A program made the translations under genes and the position numbers. From contig KV425563.1 in assembly GCA_001632425.1 (NCBI GenBank), positions 286,660 to 350,659 on the forward strand: DNA of 64,000 nucleotides. Direction: 5' to 3'. This stretch comes from Neolentinus lepideus HHB14362 ss-1. Lineage: Eukaryota > Basidiomycota > Agaricomycetes > Gloeophyllales > Gloeophyllaceae. This document shows positions 36,587 through 47,620 of the stretch, in pieces; the first letter of the stretch is position 1, and each line of letters starts with the position of its first letter. Under the pieces are notes generated by a model. That model saw only the letters and a program-made list of their open reading frames with translations, was not told where the DNA came from and did no database searches.

Positions 36587-37021
36587 TCATTTTCTGTCAA
36601 CCTCGTCGCTCACGAACTTCTCTGACCTACGGATTTCCATCGCCCCTGGCAACATAACCGCCGAGGCGCACGCCGCCGGATCTTCTAAGTCGCTTGACAT
36701 ACCCTGTCTAGTTACTGCATCTGGCTCGGCCTCTGCTTGGTCTGAGGTCTCGCTCTCGATCTTCGCTACTGATACATATCTCCATCTGATTCCCGTCTTC
36801 TGCTTCCCAGTCTTCGGTCTGTGTGACCATTTCTCTGATTCGTGTTTAGTTCGGCTGCGTTCTCCAATACATTCTTGATCAACTGCTTCTACCCTAAACT
36901 CGTTCTCGTGAATGTCGCAGAATCCGACGTCAGTAGTTCCCTCAAAATTCTCTATCGCATGCTCGAGACCGGCTGTAATATACTTATTAGAGTATGGGGC
37001 TCTGCTGTTCCATTGTGTCAC
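36587..37021 (-). other. Open segment of 144 codons, possible exon
   Basis: This minus-strand frame has fairly even codon use and an acidic/basic mixed composition, but no in-frame ATG at its beginning, so by itself it is not a complete gene. It lies 350 bases downstream of the first BTB gene on the same strand and might be a distal exon of it; no splice chain could be proved. Confidence 0.25.
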
Positions 37022-37372
37022 TCGCGCGACAGCTGTATGGGACGGAAGCAGGCACCGGATATAACGATTAATTAATCTTGGACGAACAAAAATCGAGGAA
37101 CATGGATTCGAAAGCTCGTTCTGCTAGGTACGAACACCGACAAGGTAGTGTGAACAACAACGTGAAGGGGCCGACCGTAGCTGTCATGCTACCCTCCGAC
37201 AGACGAACTACTTCTCATTTAAGAGCGACTCATCGCCTGGGCCTATTTGAGCCTTGGGCTCCCCGTCCTGGAAAATGCCCATGTCCGTGTTAACAGGATC
37301 GTTGTGGCCAGTAATATCGAGTGACTGTCTTACCTGAGAGGTTCGAGCCACCCCAGCCGCCAAAGCCCAGGA

Positions 37373-38886
37373 CTAGTCATAGTGAAAAGAAGTCAAGTTA
37401 TGATCTACACAATGTATCGTCTTCTTACCGGTGGGAGCCCCATTTGAACAGCGAGATATAGTGGAACCGTCAAGCTCTTCCTCTAGATATTGGGATGCTG
37501 CTTCTTCCGCCTCATCAAAGGGATGGGGACACTCTTGGGGATACTCTTCAGGAGTGGCAGGACACAAGAGTGCTCCAGAAAAATATTCTTTCGGGATCTC
37601 ACTCGCAGCCGCACTTTGAGATAATATGTCCTTGACATCACTGGCAGCCTGTTCACCAGTCCCACACTCCAGCGAAAATTCCTTCTGGATCAAGACACGT
37701 ATCTTCTCTTCTTCAGATACTTTCGTACGTTTCTTGTCAGTAGTGCACAGCCTGTTCTCTCTTATACTCGCGATCCTAGCAGTGTCCTTCACACCAATGC
37801 GCTCGGCTTCTTCCACAGAGAGTGGTTCCTTCCTCAGGCAAACGTCCTTGTATGCCTCCAGTAGCCATTCCTTGATATCGTACTTGTGTGCAAGGACAAT
37901 CTTGTCGATGGGCGATGCCAAGGGAAAAAGTTCTCGGGTCGCAAGAGTGCGGATGCTGTTAAACCCCCATTGCGTAGAGAGCGCTAAAATGGACGTCCAC
38001 TCATCGAGCGTTTTGGGCGTATCACGGGAGAACGAGCTTGAAAGTACAGAGGTGAGTTGAATATAAATGACGTGATAGACCTGGCTCACATAGGGTACAA
38101 GACGTCTAGGAACCTCTCGAAATCTATGGCAGTACAATCCAATAAGTCAACGACGCCCACACGGGATTGTGGGTCCGAATCTTTGAGTAGGACGTCCCTG
38201 AACACAGCCGAATCGCGTTCGAAGAAGAAGCGGTGGACGCGGAATAGCTTGCCATCGACCTACACATTAGGTATATCAGCGATACAGATGTGCGTATTTA
38301 AGCCGTTTCGTACCCTGAATGTCACTTTGTCATCATCAAAGTAGTAGCGCTCGTGTTTCTCCCCGAGGGGTGCAGGGATCTCTGGAGGTGGAACGGCAAA
38401 AGAGGATGATTGTGAACCACCCACAGGCTCTTGAGCGACAGCCGTTGGAGATGTATCTGAGGAAGCGATACTTGGTGTCGGAGAACGCGAAGGCCCTATT
38501 GTTATGACATAGGGGCTCGAACCTGCGCAGAGCTTTGGAGGAGGAAAGGAAGAGATAGCGATGAACTCACCTTCGTGGTTGAAAACCGGTAGTCCATTAA
38601 CACCCTCACGACGATGGCTGAGAGGACGAGCTTCGTCCGCCAGCTTCGTGTGAGGATTCTCCCCACCCGCAGCAGCATCAATGCCGCCTGCCATGGTGAT
38701 AGGCGATGCACTGACGCTGCTAACTTCGGACGGCGGGTTGCTGGCCTGCGTGAACGCTCGAGTCGGAGGCACAAAAACGTAGCCAGAAGGAACGTTCGCC
38801 ATGTTCATGGACGCATCTCTGAACATGTTTGCCATTCCCATCCACTGTTGGAACATCTCTTCTATGTTCTGTGGGGCGGCCTGCAT
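37373..38886 (-). CDS. BTB-domain protein 1 (type I)
   Basis: Starts at ATG 38886 (MQAAPQNIEEMFQQWMG). A disordered N-terminal half, rich in Ser/Pro (SEVSSVSASPI), is followed by the BTB fold: GEKHERYYFDDDKVTFR, then after an intron LFRVHRFFFERDSAVFRDVL and DCTAIDFERFLDVLYP, then after a second intron TLDEWTSILALSTQWGF, IDKIVLAHKYDIKEWLLEAY and the helix ending EEAERIGVKDTAR. The tail is acidic. The BTB/POZ fold mediates dimerisation or partner binding, often as a Cullin-3 adaptor; in basidiomycetes these proteins lack a second recognised domain, so the partner is unknown. The C-terminus may be extended by a further intron at GGTAAGAAG near 37430. A TATATATA tract lies at about 38993-39002, upstream of the ATG. 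Confidence 0.85.
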
Positions 38887-38992
38887 CGTACTCGTCAGAG
38901 CTTAGATTTCAGTTGAAGACTGGTTGGAGAGGAGATGTGAATGCGAAGAAGTGGGATAGCTGGCGGTTGGCGGGTAACTTATCAGATCCGTG

Positions 38993-39002
38993 TATATATA
39001 TT
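38993..39002 (-). promoter_or_regulatory. TATATATA box of BTB gene 1
   Basis: An alternating TA tract lies about 107 bases upstream of the ATG at 38886. Similar tracts precede the other intact BTB copies at 42376, 52082 and 54637, which supports a shared promoter layout. Confidence 0.45.
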
Positions 39003-39514
39003 GATTCGGACAGAGCGGCCTCATGTCTTGTCCACATTCAGAGTGATATTAGGTTTCCGCAATCCAAAGAAGTAACGCGTATCCATACGCACAGCTGTTT
39101 TACCCTACTAGGTCAGATAGGTCAGCAACAAAACGATCCTAGGTGACTACTTGCACACCTTATTTATCAGGATAAGAGCTGCCATACGTAAGTGCCAGTG
39201 CAGTCGCCGTGCTGTTACATCGTGTAGATTACGCCTGTCACGAAGCGAAGAGCGAATTCTCTGTTCCAGTCGCGACTTGTGTCATCTCCAGCTCGTCGTG
39301 GGGATGAATTGCGTCTTTAAGTTGGGGCCAAATTCTGAGCGTTGCAGGCCAATTGGCAAATTAACGAAGTACTGTCCCAGTCACAGGTGCTAGTTGGGGA
39401 CCCGGGGGTGGCGACAGATCTGGAGACACTGATACTCTGATGCATCAAGCATGGCTCTAGGAGATGATGATGGGACTTCCTGAATCCTGAATCCTGAGGC
39501 CTGAGGCCTGACCC

Positions 39515-39533
39515 CCATTAAAGACAGTTGCTC
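39515..39533. repeat. 19-base sequence shared with 22852-22870
   Basis: CCATTAAAGACAGTTGCTC occurs identically here and at 22852-22870, in the same orientation, and both are followed by a GCC word. It is preceded by duplicated CCTGAAT and CCTGAGG words. It may mark the end of a dispersed repeat. Confidence 0.5.
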
Positions 39534-39543
39534 GCCTAAAGTC

Positions 39544-40405
39544 TTTTCAGGAGGGCAGTGGGAAAATGGCGAGGCACTGCGAGGCACGACTAGCGAGGCA
39601 CTTGAGTCCATTTTTAAGTGAATGTATTATGTCAGTATTAAATCTTCCAATAACATATAAATTATCTGTCTAAAGGATAATGCACTTTTTCTTGCTATGT
39701 TCTGCTCACTTGAGCGAGTCGCAGAGGAATCTTTCGGNNNNNNNNNNNNNNNNNNNNNNNNNNNNNNNNNNNNNNNNNNNNNNNNNNNNNNNNNNNNNNN
39801 NNNNNNNNNNNNNNNNNNNNNNNNNNNNNNNNNNNNNGGAAGAATGAGTCCCCCAAGACCATATTGAGACTCAGGGACCAACTCCGCCGGACTTAGCGTT
39901 GTCGACGCTCTATTCGAGTCGACTCGAGTGGCGAGGCATTGCGAGGTAGTGGCGAGGCAGTGGCGAGGCATTCGAGAGGCACTTGCGAGGCAGTGGCGAG
40001 GCACTCAAGTACTCAAGCTTGGACTCATTGCAAGGATTGACACTTAAGACAATGCTAACTTGTACAGCAAGCAGTAGGATAGTCAGTTCCTTATATTTAA
40101 AGCATAGATATACAATATTGAATATGAATGAAAGACCACTTCAGTTAATTCACTGTCCTGACCACGCGTGTCTACTTACAAATTATCTCTTGAGATATAG
40201 GGTCCCTTAGTAAGTTAGTGCTCAACATAAAGATAGGCTCAAAGGTTTAAAATATTATATATAGATAGCATAAAACATATATATGTTCGTCAAATAAACT
40301 CTATGCGAGGCTTAGTCGACACGACTCACCTATCGGCTCAAGTGCCTCGCAGGTGCCTCGCCACGCCTCGCAGTGCCTCGCCATTTTTCCTGTGCCCTTT
40401 TCAGG
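39544..40405. mobile_element. hAT-like non-autonomous element with 8-bp target duplication
   Basis: The element body is 39552-40397. Both flanks carry TTTTCAGG (39544-39551 and 40398-40405), the 8-bp duplication typical of hAT transposons. The ends are inverted: the left begins AGGGCAGTGGGAAAATGGCG and the reverse complement of the right begins GGGCACAGGAAAAATGGCG, after which both continue with GCGAGGCACTGCGAGGC. GCGAGGCA words recur many times near both ends and at 39930-40010, like subterminal transposase-binding motifs. The interior is AT-rich, contains the 100-N gap and shows no transposase, though the gap could hide sequence. It lies between BTB genes 1 and 2. Confidence 0.8.
39738..39837. 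other. Assembly gap, 100 N
   Basis: Exactly 100 N bases inside the hAT-like element. The surrounding GCGAGGCA repeats probably stopped the assembler. Confidence 0.99.
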
Positions 40406-40599
40406 AGACGCGTATCAAGAATCAAGTCTATTCCTGACTCTTTTCGAGCAAGCTGCTTACTGTATTTAGAAGCTGTGCTCCTCCACAATACTTGGCTCTT
40501 ATGCTTACACACGACTCGCTACTAAACACTGTAACTGGCTGCACATTCATCCTACACAATTCTGCGATACAAGCACAAGTTTCAGGAAAGGATCGAATG

Positions 40600-42259
40600 C
40601 TAATGAGCACGGCGACCGCTCCCATCCTCAGCCATGTGCCGCTTCCGCTCCATTTGTTCCTCTCTTAACATCATCGCTCGCTCTCTGATCTTGGACAATG
40701 TTACTGCCGCTACACTAGCTCTCATTTCTGATCTAGCTGTCGGTCGCGCTTCAGATATCGATTTTGAAGGGTGCACGGTGGCCGAATCACTTGATTCTCT
40801 TGTAAGCAGGTTAGGATCTGTGTCCGACTGCGAAACGGTTGGTGGACCGCTACTCCCGCTGCCGCCTCCGCGAGATGACTCTACATCTGTCTGCTTCGAT
40901 TCATCTGTTGGCAGGTTTTCCGATTTCGCCGCCATTCCCGTGGTATATCCATCGGGCCGGCTGCGCTCTATAGAGCTCTCCTGGTTAGCAACTTGCATCC
41001 GGAGGTGGAACACATTCTCGACGAGGTTCGTCATTCCCACTAGGTCCGATGTCGGCAACTGTTCCCTCAAGATTTTCTCGCGTAACCTTGAGACTCTAGC
41101 CACGTCCTTCGCCCCAAGACGCTCTGCTTCGTCATCGGAGATAGGATCCCGCCGCAGACATATATCCAAATAGGCATCAAGAAGCCAGTCCTTGATGTCG
41201 TATTTCAGACCTAGGGCAACCCTGTCGATAGAGGATGCCAGAGGGAACACCTCTCTAATAGCTAGGAGTCGGATAGATTCAAAGCCCCACTGAGCTGAAA
41301 GAGCCAAGATGGACGACCATTCTTCTAAAGTTGTCGCTGTGTGCTGATTGAAAGCACTAAGAGGAACATGTATCAGCATGAATCACAAGAGCGGGTCAGT
41401 GACCCGCGTGAATACGCACTTCGGATACAGGACGCCCAAGAATCGCTCGAAATCGAGAGCGGTGCAATCCTTGAGCTCGACTATGGAGTCCCCAGAACGC
41501 ACTTCAGGATGCGTTAGAAGCTGATCCCGGAACAGCGCCGAGTCGCGCTCGAAGAAGAAACGATGAACTCGGAAGAGTGTTCGCTCAACCTAGATAGATT
41601 ACAAGGCTTAGCTCAATCGCTAGAGGGAAGAAGAATGGAAAGTGTACCATGAATGTGACGGTACCGTCATCAAAGAAATAGTGATCGTGCACTTTCGCTC
41701 CCGTGGACAACGCAACGACAAGTCGCAAGGGTGAAGGAGAGCGTGTGAGAGGCATGGTGTCAGAAGTAGCTGCGGGAGTAGCAATACCATCTTCATACTC
41801 TGAGGGCTGCAGTACAGGAGATAAAGAGCGAAGAGATCGCTGGTATTGACTTGTATTCTGAGAACTACCAACACCGGAGATAACACTGATGGGCCTCGGA
41901 GGGGACAAGGGCCTGAAGCCAGGGCTAACTGATGACTCCACATGGTAGACTGGGGAGTACGTGTGTTGATAAATCTGCGGGGACTCGTACTCAGGTGCAG
42001 CTCGCGCGCTGTACGTATGTTCAGGCGGACCGTTGTGGTGATGTCCGGTGGCAGGGGAGAGACTGATACTGCTGACTATCGAAGGCGATCTGCTGAGCGG
42101 TGCTGAAAGCTGCGGAGACCTCGTCAGATCAGACGGGGGCACGGGCATGTAGCCAGTAGAGGCATTCGAACTGGGGGCAGATGCAGCCGTGATAGATAGC
42201 TCCCGAAGGAGGGTAGGCACAAGCCGTTGGATGAGCTCTTCGACTGGTTCTCTCTGCAT
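40600..42259 (-). CDS. BTB-domain protein 2 (type II)
   Basis: Starts at ATG 42259 (MQREPVEELIQRLVPTLL), stop TAG 40600-40602. The N-terminal half is a disordered Ser/Pro/His-rich region. The BTB part reads KVHDHYFFDDGTVTFMV, then after an intron LFRVHRFFFERDSALFRDQL, HPEVRSGDSIVELKDCTALD and FERFLGVLYP, then after the second intron TTLEEWSSILALSAQWGFES and ALGLKYDIKDWLLDAYLDIC. Intron positions match those of BTB 1. The C-terminus is long and basic, with a predicted helix (SKIRERAMMLREEQMERKRH). The FFDDG-VTFM and EVRSG signatures group it with BTB 5 rather than with its immediate neighbours. A TATATA lies at 42376-42381. Confidence 0.87.
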
Positions 42260-42375
42260 TGCACCAGTAGGGAGATGCTGTTACGAAGATATGGTGAACT
42301 TCAACCCAAGGAGTTGGGAACGGTGGTACTATCGAAGCAGTGAAACAAGACAACCCACTTGCATTCCCCGTGGAA

Positions 42376-42381
42376 TATATA
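42376..42381 (-). promoter_or_regulatory. TATATA box of BTB gene 2
   Basis: TATATA, about 117 bases upstream of the ATG at 42259, in the same relative position as in the other intact BTB genes. Confidence 0.4.
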
Positions 42382-42746
42382 GAGTCCTCGTGTTGAGCGC
42401 GCGGGGATCTTCTGACTCCGAGACTCAATATTATACAGTTTCTGGACCACTTCTTGGCCCGTGTACGTCAGGGGTGTTGGACAGCGATCGATAACAAGCG
42501 TAGGAAGCGGTATATATTCTCTCTCGGATATCACCCTGACGATGCTGTGAAGATAATAAAACACAACATCTATCATGGCGCTGAGCGCTGAGCACCTGCG
42601 TGCCAAGCTTCCACTGTACAGATTCACAGGACGTTCTGATAACGATATGCACAACAGACTCGCAGGCTTCGCCAACTTAGTAACATCCTGTTGACGAGCG
42701 GAATATTCACAGACGACGATCTGAAGGCCACTTTATCTCCTCATAC

Positions 42747-43998
42747 CTACACACAAGATAAGATGAGGATGCCGACAAATGATATAATGATCTTACCTGG
42801 GTGCTTCGTCCCACTTCTAGACGGACCATCCGCGTTCGCCTTCTTACCTTCCAGCCCGGACTCCGTCTTGACCATCGCGCTCATTGACATCTCCTTCAAT
42901 GTGTCCTTACCACCAATCCTCTTCTCCCGTATAATCGCAACCCTCGCAGTGTCCTTCGCGCCGATCCGATCCGCCTCTTCCACGGATAGCGGCTCATTCC
43001 TAAGGCACACTTCTCTATACGCATCGAGCAACCATTCTTTGATACCGTACTTGTGGGCCAGGACGATCTGGTCCACGGACGACGTCAACGGAAGGATTTC
43101 TCGAATGGCTAGGATCCGGATGCTGTCGAAGCTCCAGTTGGTGGACAGTGCCAGGATAGAGGTCCATTCGTCCAGAGTCCTGGCCGTGTGCCGATTGAAT
43201 GAGCTGCAGGGTGCTAGGTGAATTAAGGTGTAAAAGAGGTGAGTGGCTTAGGCGCTCACGTAGGATACAGAATGCCTAAGAATCTCTCGAAATCCACGGC
43301 AGTGCAGTCCGACAGGTCGACGACGGGATTGTGGGATTGCTTGTCGAGATCTCTGAATATGACGTCCCTGAACAGAGCTGAGTCTCGTTCAAAGAAGAAG
43401 CGGTGGACGCGGAATAACTTCCGGTCGAACTGTGCATCGTATCAGTGAGCTGATAGTGGGTCTTGATGGTGGTGTCGAAGAGGGCACATACCCGGAATAC
43501 TACTTATTCGTCGTTGAAGTAGTATCGCTCGTGTTTCTCTCCGACAGGTACAACGATCTCCGATAACGGGACGGGAGCAGATGACAAATGAGGGCCTAGT
43601 GAGCTCTCCTGCGTAGGTGCACGAGTTTCGTTGGCCGTAATAATGCCAACGTTCCGAGCGATACGATATGCGTCGGGAGTGCCTGAACCTGTATCTTGGT
43701 TTGCTGAAAGGTCATATGGGCTACTAATGATCTCGCCCGCTGATGTTCTATCAAGGCCCTGGCAATGAAGACAACCATCATCTGCCGTTTTCACCTGAGA
43801 ATTCTGCTCGCTCACAGCAGCATCAGTGACAGACGACGCGCTGACGCTACTGACTTCGGAAGGTGAGCTGCTGGACCGACTCGAAGGCACTAAAATGTAG
43901 CCGGGGGATATATTATCCATGTTCGGAGATGATTCTCTGAACATGATAGACATCCAGTTGTGGAAACGCTCCTCCATATTCTGTGGCGTTGCCTGCAT
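42747..43998 (-). pseudogene. BTB-domain protein 3 (type I), in-frame stop
   Basis: ATG 43998 begins MQATPQNMEERFHNWMS, clearly like BTB 1, followed by SPSEVSSVSASS and GEKHERYYFNDE. The next codon, an AAA lysine in BTB 1, is TAA here (43504-43506), right before the conserved VxFR and the intron donor. Everything downstream remains good: LFRVHRFFFERDSALFRDVI, DCTAVDFERFLGILYP, TLDEWTSILALSTNWSF and VLAHKYGIKEWLLDAYREVC, with intact splice sites. A single substitution therefore appears to cut the protein at about 165 residues, before the BTB core. No TATATA tract is seen upstream. It could be a recent pseudogene, a truncated product, or a base-call error. Confidence 0.8.
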
Positions 43999-45166
43999 AG
44001 GAAGGGATTTGTTGAGGAGTCTGGCCAGATCTAAAGGACGTGCTACGTGTAAGTAGGAAAACAAGAACGGGATAACGAGTAACTTACAGAGTCAATATGT
44101 CGAGGTTAGCCTCGTGTCTTACGCATGTTATAGCTCGAGGTTAGGCTTCTGTGAATGCAACAAGGGACAGAATACTGATACGTACAGCCATGTTAACGAT
44201 AAGACAGATACCACTTGTGGGGACCCAGGTTGTTGATCGGGCCAGGTGCAACCGTCTGTGCATTGGTCCGTTCTTGCTGAGTCTATTACGTTCACCATAG
44301 AGTGGACGGCTATTTTCACAGCCCTGACATCTGGTAGAAAATTAGTATCTTTCTTCAGCGTTACCGACTCTCCGATCCCAATTCAGGTAGCACCTGTTGA
44401 GCGCCAAGATTTCCAGCAACTGCAAAATGCTCACAAACACCGAAGCGTGCGGGTTAATGCATGACTCGCCACTTGTGGGGCGCCGCACTTGCATTTTCAG
44501 GACACGCACAGCTCAAAATTCAATGGAGGGATCTTCCATTTGCATTCAGCCAATGGACACTACGTTCGGCGCTCATTCCAGCAAGTTTTCAGTGTATGAA
44601 CCTAGTGCCGTTATAGTTGATTGAAGCTGAGAAACCCAATAAAACGTACATTGTATTCACTCCGAGTTGCCCGTCTCCTGGGCGTCAGGCAGGTAATACA
44701 TACGGGCACTCCATCAAATGAAAACGGATTGAGTCTCTTGCCGACGGTCACCGCAATTTGGGAACATTTTTGTCCTTTGCGCGTCTATCGAGTCGGTAGA
44801 CAGGATAGATCTAAGCGCCTCAAGGCAGTGTTGATTGACAGCAATTGGACAGCGAGGCACTCCCACACGATCTGTATACAACCGTTCTCACCTGGACCTC
44901 TTGTACAACTACGAGCTCAAAAGCCGGCACGTTCACTTCATTATAGGCATCTCGAATCGATCTGGCAAGGACGTGCATTACCGGACCTGTGTGATTCACA
45001 ATCTTGTGCATACACTTAGGTTCTGGTGCATATTTTGGCTGGGGGAACGCTGGGATACACGCCTAGTCTTCGTGTCCATATAGACTTGGACAGCTTTCGA
45101 TTAGCGCTCATTGTAACGCTTAAAGAGTGCAGCCTTGAAGGTCGGTGAAACACTCTTCCAGCCGCC
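43999..45166. other. Intergenic, no gene recognised
   Basis: Sequence just upstream of BTB 3 (GGGATAACGAGTAACTTA) resembles sequence upstream of BTB 1 (about 38953-38981), so the duplication included 5' flanking DNA. The remaining frames (44246-45083) have no motif. Confidence 0.35.
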
Positions 45167-47244
45167 ATGCCTGCAAAGTACTCTCATGTCAAGAAGCGGT
45201 CTACGACTGCTCCTCTAAAGAAATCTACTGGGAATGGACACCATCACCATGGAAAGGACCACCGGAATCACGACCCCCATCTCGACAGAACCATCTCTCA
45301 GGCAATGTCTGCCGTTTCCCAACTCGAACAGGCGATCGCGCAAGTACTACTCATCCGCTACGAGCAGGACATTGCCCGTCTCTTCTCAACCCACCTCTAC
45401 AGCGTCGCGCTCGTCCACCTCCCCACATTTGTCATGCGCTGCATCACTGTCGGTGGGCCAGGTTGGGTGGCAGCCAATGCGGACTCGGAGGAAGTGAAGG
45501 ACTTCTTCCGCGCATGCATCGGGATGGACTTGAGGCAGTCGGGAGAGCGGGTGGCAACGAAGAGTGTGCTGTGGTCATACACAGCCCTGCGGCATTTCGT
45601 ACGGATTTGCTCTTCCTTCGCTATGCAACCCCCGTGATGACCTTAACCTCCTCTGGTTATGCAGGCCATGTCGAATAACGTCCCGATCTGTCGCAAGCGC
45701 GGGTTGCACTCGCTGCGCCTACTGCCGTACTATCCCGCACTCAAAGCGCACCTCGACACGCTACAGGCTATGTCCGCCCCCGCGTTTGCGAAACCGCCGC
45801 ACCTGGGGCCGCTTGCGGAGGGCATTGAGGCTCTCGAGGACGCGTGTGAGCTCAAAGTTGCCAGCCAGCGCAGTGCGGGTGGACTGGTGTGGGACTCTGA
45901 TTGGCGCGTGAAGGTACGGATAGGGTATGAACGCGTATGCCAGACGCTATGGCGCGTCGCACGGGAATTTGACGTGCGCGGGTACGGGCTTGTCCTGCGT
46001 GAGAAGCTGACCACTAAATGGTGCAACTGCGGGTGCTCGACGGATCACCTTGGCGAAGTCTGTGAGCGGACTGTTAGAGAGGATGAGGAGGAGAGTGGGG
46101 TAAGACCAGGAAAGGAGCGTGAGTGGGACGGTCGAGGTGTGTACTCGTGCCAATATGATGCCCGACGCGTATCGAGAATGTGTGGCAGGTGCGGGTGTCT
46201 ATGGCTGGGAAACCGACGAGGAGGAAGACATCTGGGAGCTCGATCTTGATTTCAGCGCACTCGAGCCAGATGAGTGCGACGAAGGCGTTGACCCAGAGAT
46301 GACCATCGGCGAGCTCATGGAGTGGCGATATCTGCGCGCAGAGAACGAGAAAGAGCAGGGAAACGTATCGTTTAGGAAGGGTGAATATGAGGAAGCTATC
46401 CACCACTATAATATGGCCCATGAAATTGAGCCTGAAATGCCGCATTATGAGCTGAATATCGCCGCTGCGTATTTGAAGATACACAAGTGCGTGTTTATGA
46501 TCTGCATGTATACGTGTCTTTTACTTATGAATAGCGCATGCAGATGGATGGAAGCTGAGAATGCATGCAATATTGCCCTGGGACAGCATAAGAGTAGTAA
46601 GGGCTACTATCGACGAGCAAGAGCAAGAGCGATGCAGGGTCGCGTTGAGGATGCTATTAAAGGTATGGTTGCATCCATCTTGCATGCATACTCCCATCAA
46701 TCATATCCGACCACCAGATTTGCGTGCAGCTCTTAAGGTACAACCCGGGAACCCAGAAGCTCTAGCTGAGCTTATAGCCCTGCTGCCGCCGCCTGACCCG
46801 AGCGAGGTAATTGCAGCGGATGCAGACCAGATGCTCATGCCAGCTGGTCCATCATCCTCTACCTCTTGCTCTTCGTCTTCCTCCTCTTCGTCTTCATCTT
46901 CCTCATCCACACAGTCCTATTCTTCTACCTCGTCCGCGTCCTATCATCCGCCCTCCAAGCCCAAGCCACCTTCACCTTATCCAGACTACCTCCGCGTTCC
47001 GAAAGCAAAACCTCCTCGAGCACTCCCCTTCGCGCGCACTGAGACGGACAACCGAAAAATCAAGATCGTATGGCAGCCTCTGACCGTTGAAATGCCTGTT
47101 GACGAACAACCGCCCGCGCGCGTCTCTCCAGAGGGAAAACGTATGCACAAGGCAGCTGCTTGGTTGAGGAGTAAGGGCGCCCTGATGAGGGCGGAGACAT
47201 TCACGTACCCCAATTGGGAGCGGTATGTTGTAAAGAGGGTCTGA
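45167..47244 (+). CDS. TPR-repeat protein
   Basis: Starts at ATG 45167 (MPAKYSHVKKRSTTAPLKK), stop 47242-47244. A splice model with introns at about 45598-45663, 46137-46184, 46488-46544 and 46662-46711 links all parts in frame. The N-terminal part of about 300 residues is alpha-helical and unassigned, with a His-rich patch and a cysteine cluster (KWCNCGCSTDHLGEVC). An acidic segment (GWETDEEEDIWELDLDF) follows, then about three TPR units (ENEKEQGNVSFRKGEYEEAI, IAAAYLKIHKWMEAENACNI, RRARARAMQGRVEDAIKDL), then a polyserine tract of about 30 residues and a basic C-terminus. TPR arrays of this kind bind chaperone tails or peptides; Hsp90/Hsp70 co-chaperone work is possible but not shown. The gene is tail to tail with the arrestin gene. 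Confidence 0.82.
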
Positions 47245-47620
47245 ACAATTGCAGACATGTACATGCAAGATTTACTTGACTCGCATTTCATCTTGCAAGT
47301 CTTCGCAATCTATCCAGTACGTTATGATCACTCAGCAGAGCATCCAGAAAATGCCTGTTATCATGTATATCATTGTAGTATAGTCTTGTTATCGGATGTA
47401 CAACAGACGTCCGTCCAAACCAGAGCAAGATTCGTTTCGTTGGAGATATCGTGACAGTCATTACAATATTCGTATAAATATATGCGAGGAAGCAAAAAAA
47501 CCTATGGGGCAGGAAATATAGCAAATAAGTCAAGTGAAACAAGAAGCAGCAACAGGTCCGAATGTTGAGGAGCCACAGGGTATCATTAAATGGCAGGGTG
47601 CGGTAAAGATATTCCAATCG
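47245..47620. other. Convergent 3' region
   Basis: The 376 bases between the TPR and arrestin stop codons are AT-rich and should contain both 3' ends. No gene is supported. Confidence 0.4.

Noticed and set aside
40634..41173. Plus-strand frame of 179 codons
   Set aside because: Antisense to BTB 2; the minus strand carries the conserved BTB-family sequence and splice sites.
42691..43221. Plus-strand frame of 176 codons
   Set aside because: Antisense to the 3' exon of BTB 3; no independent motif.
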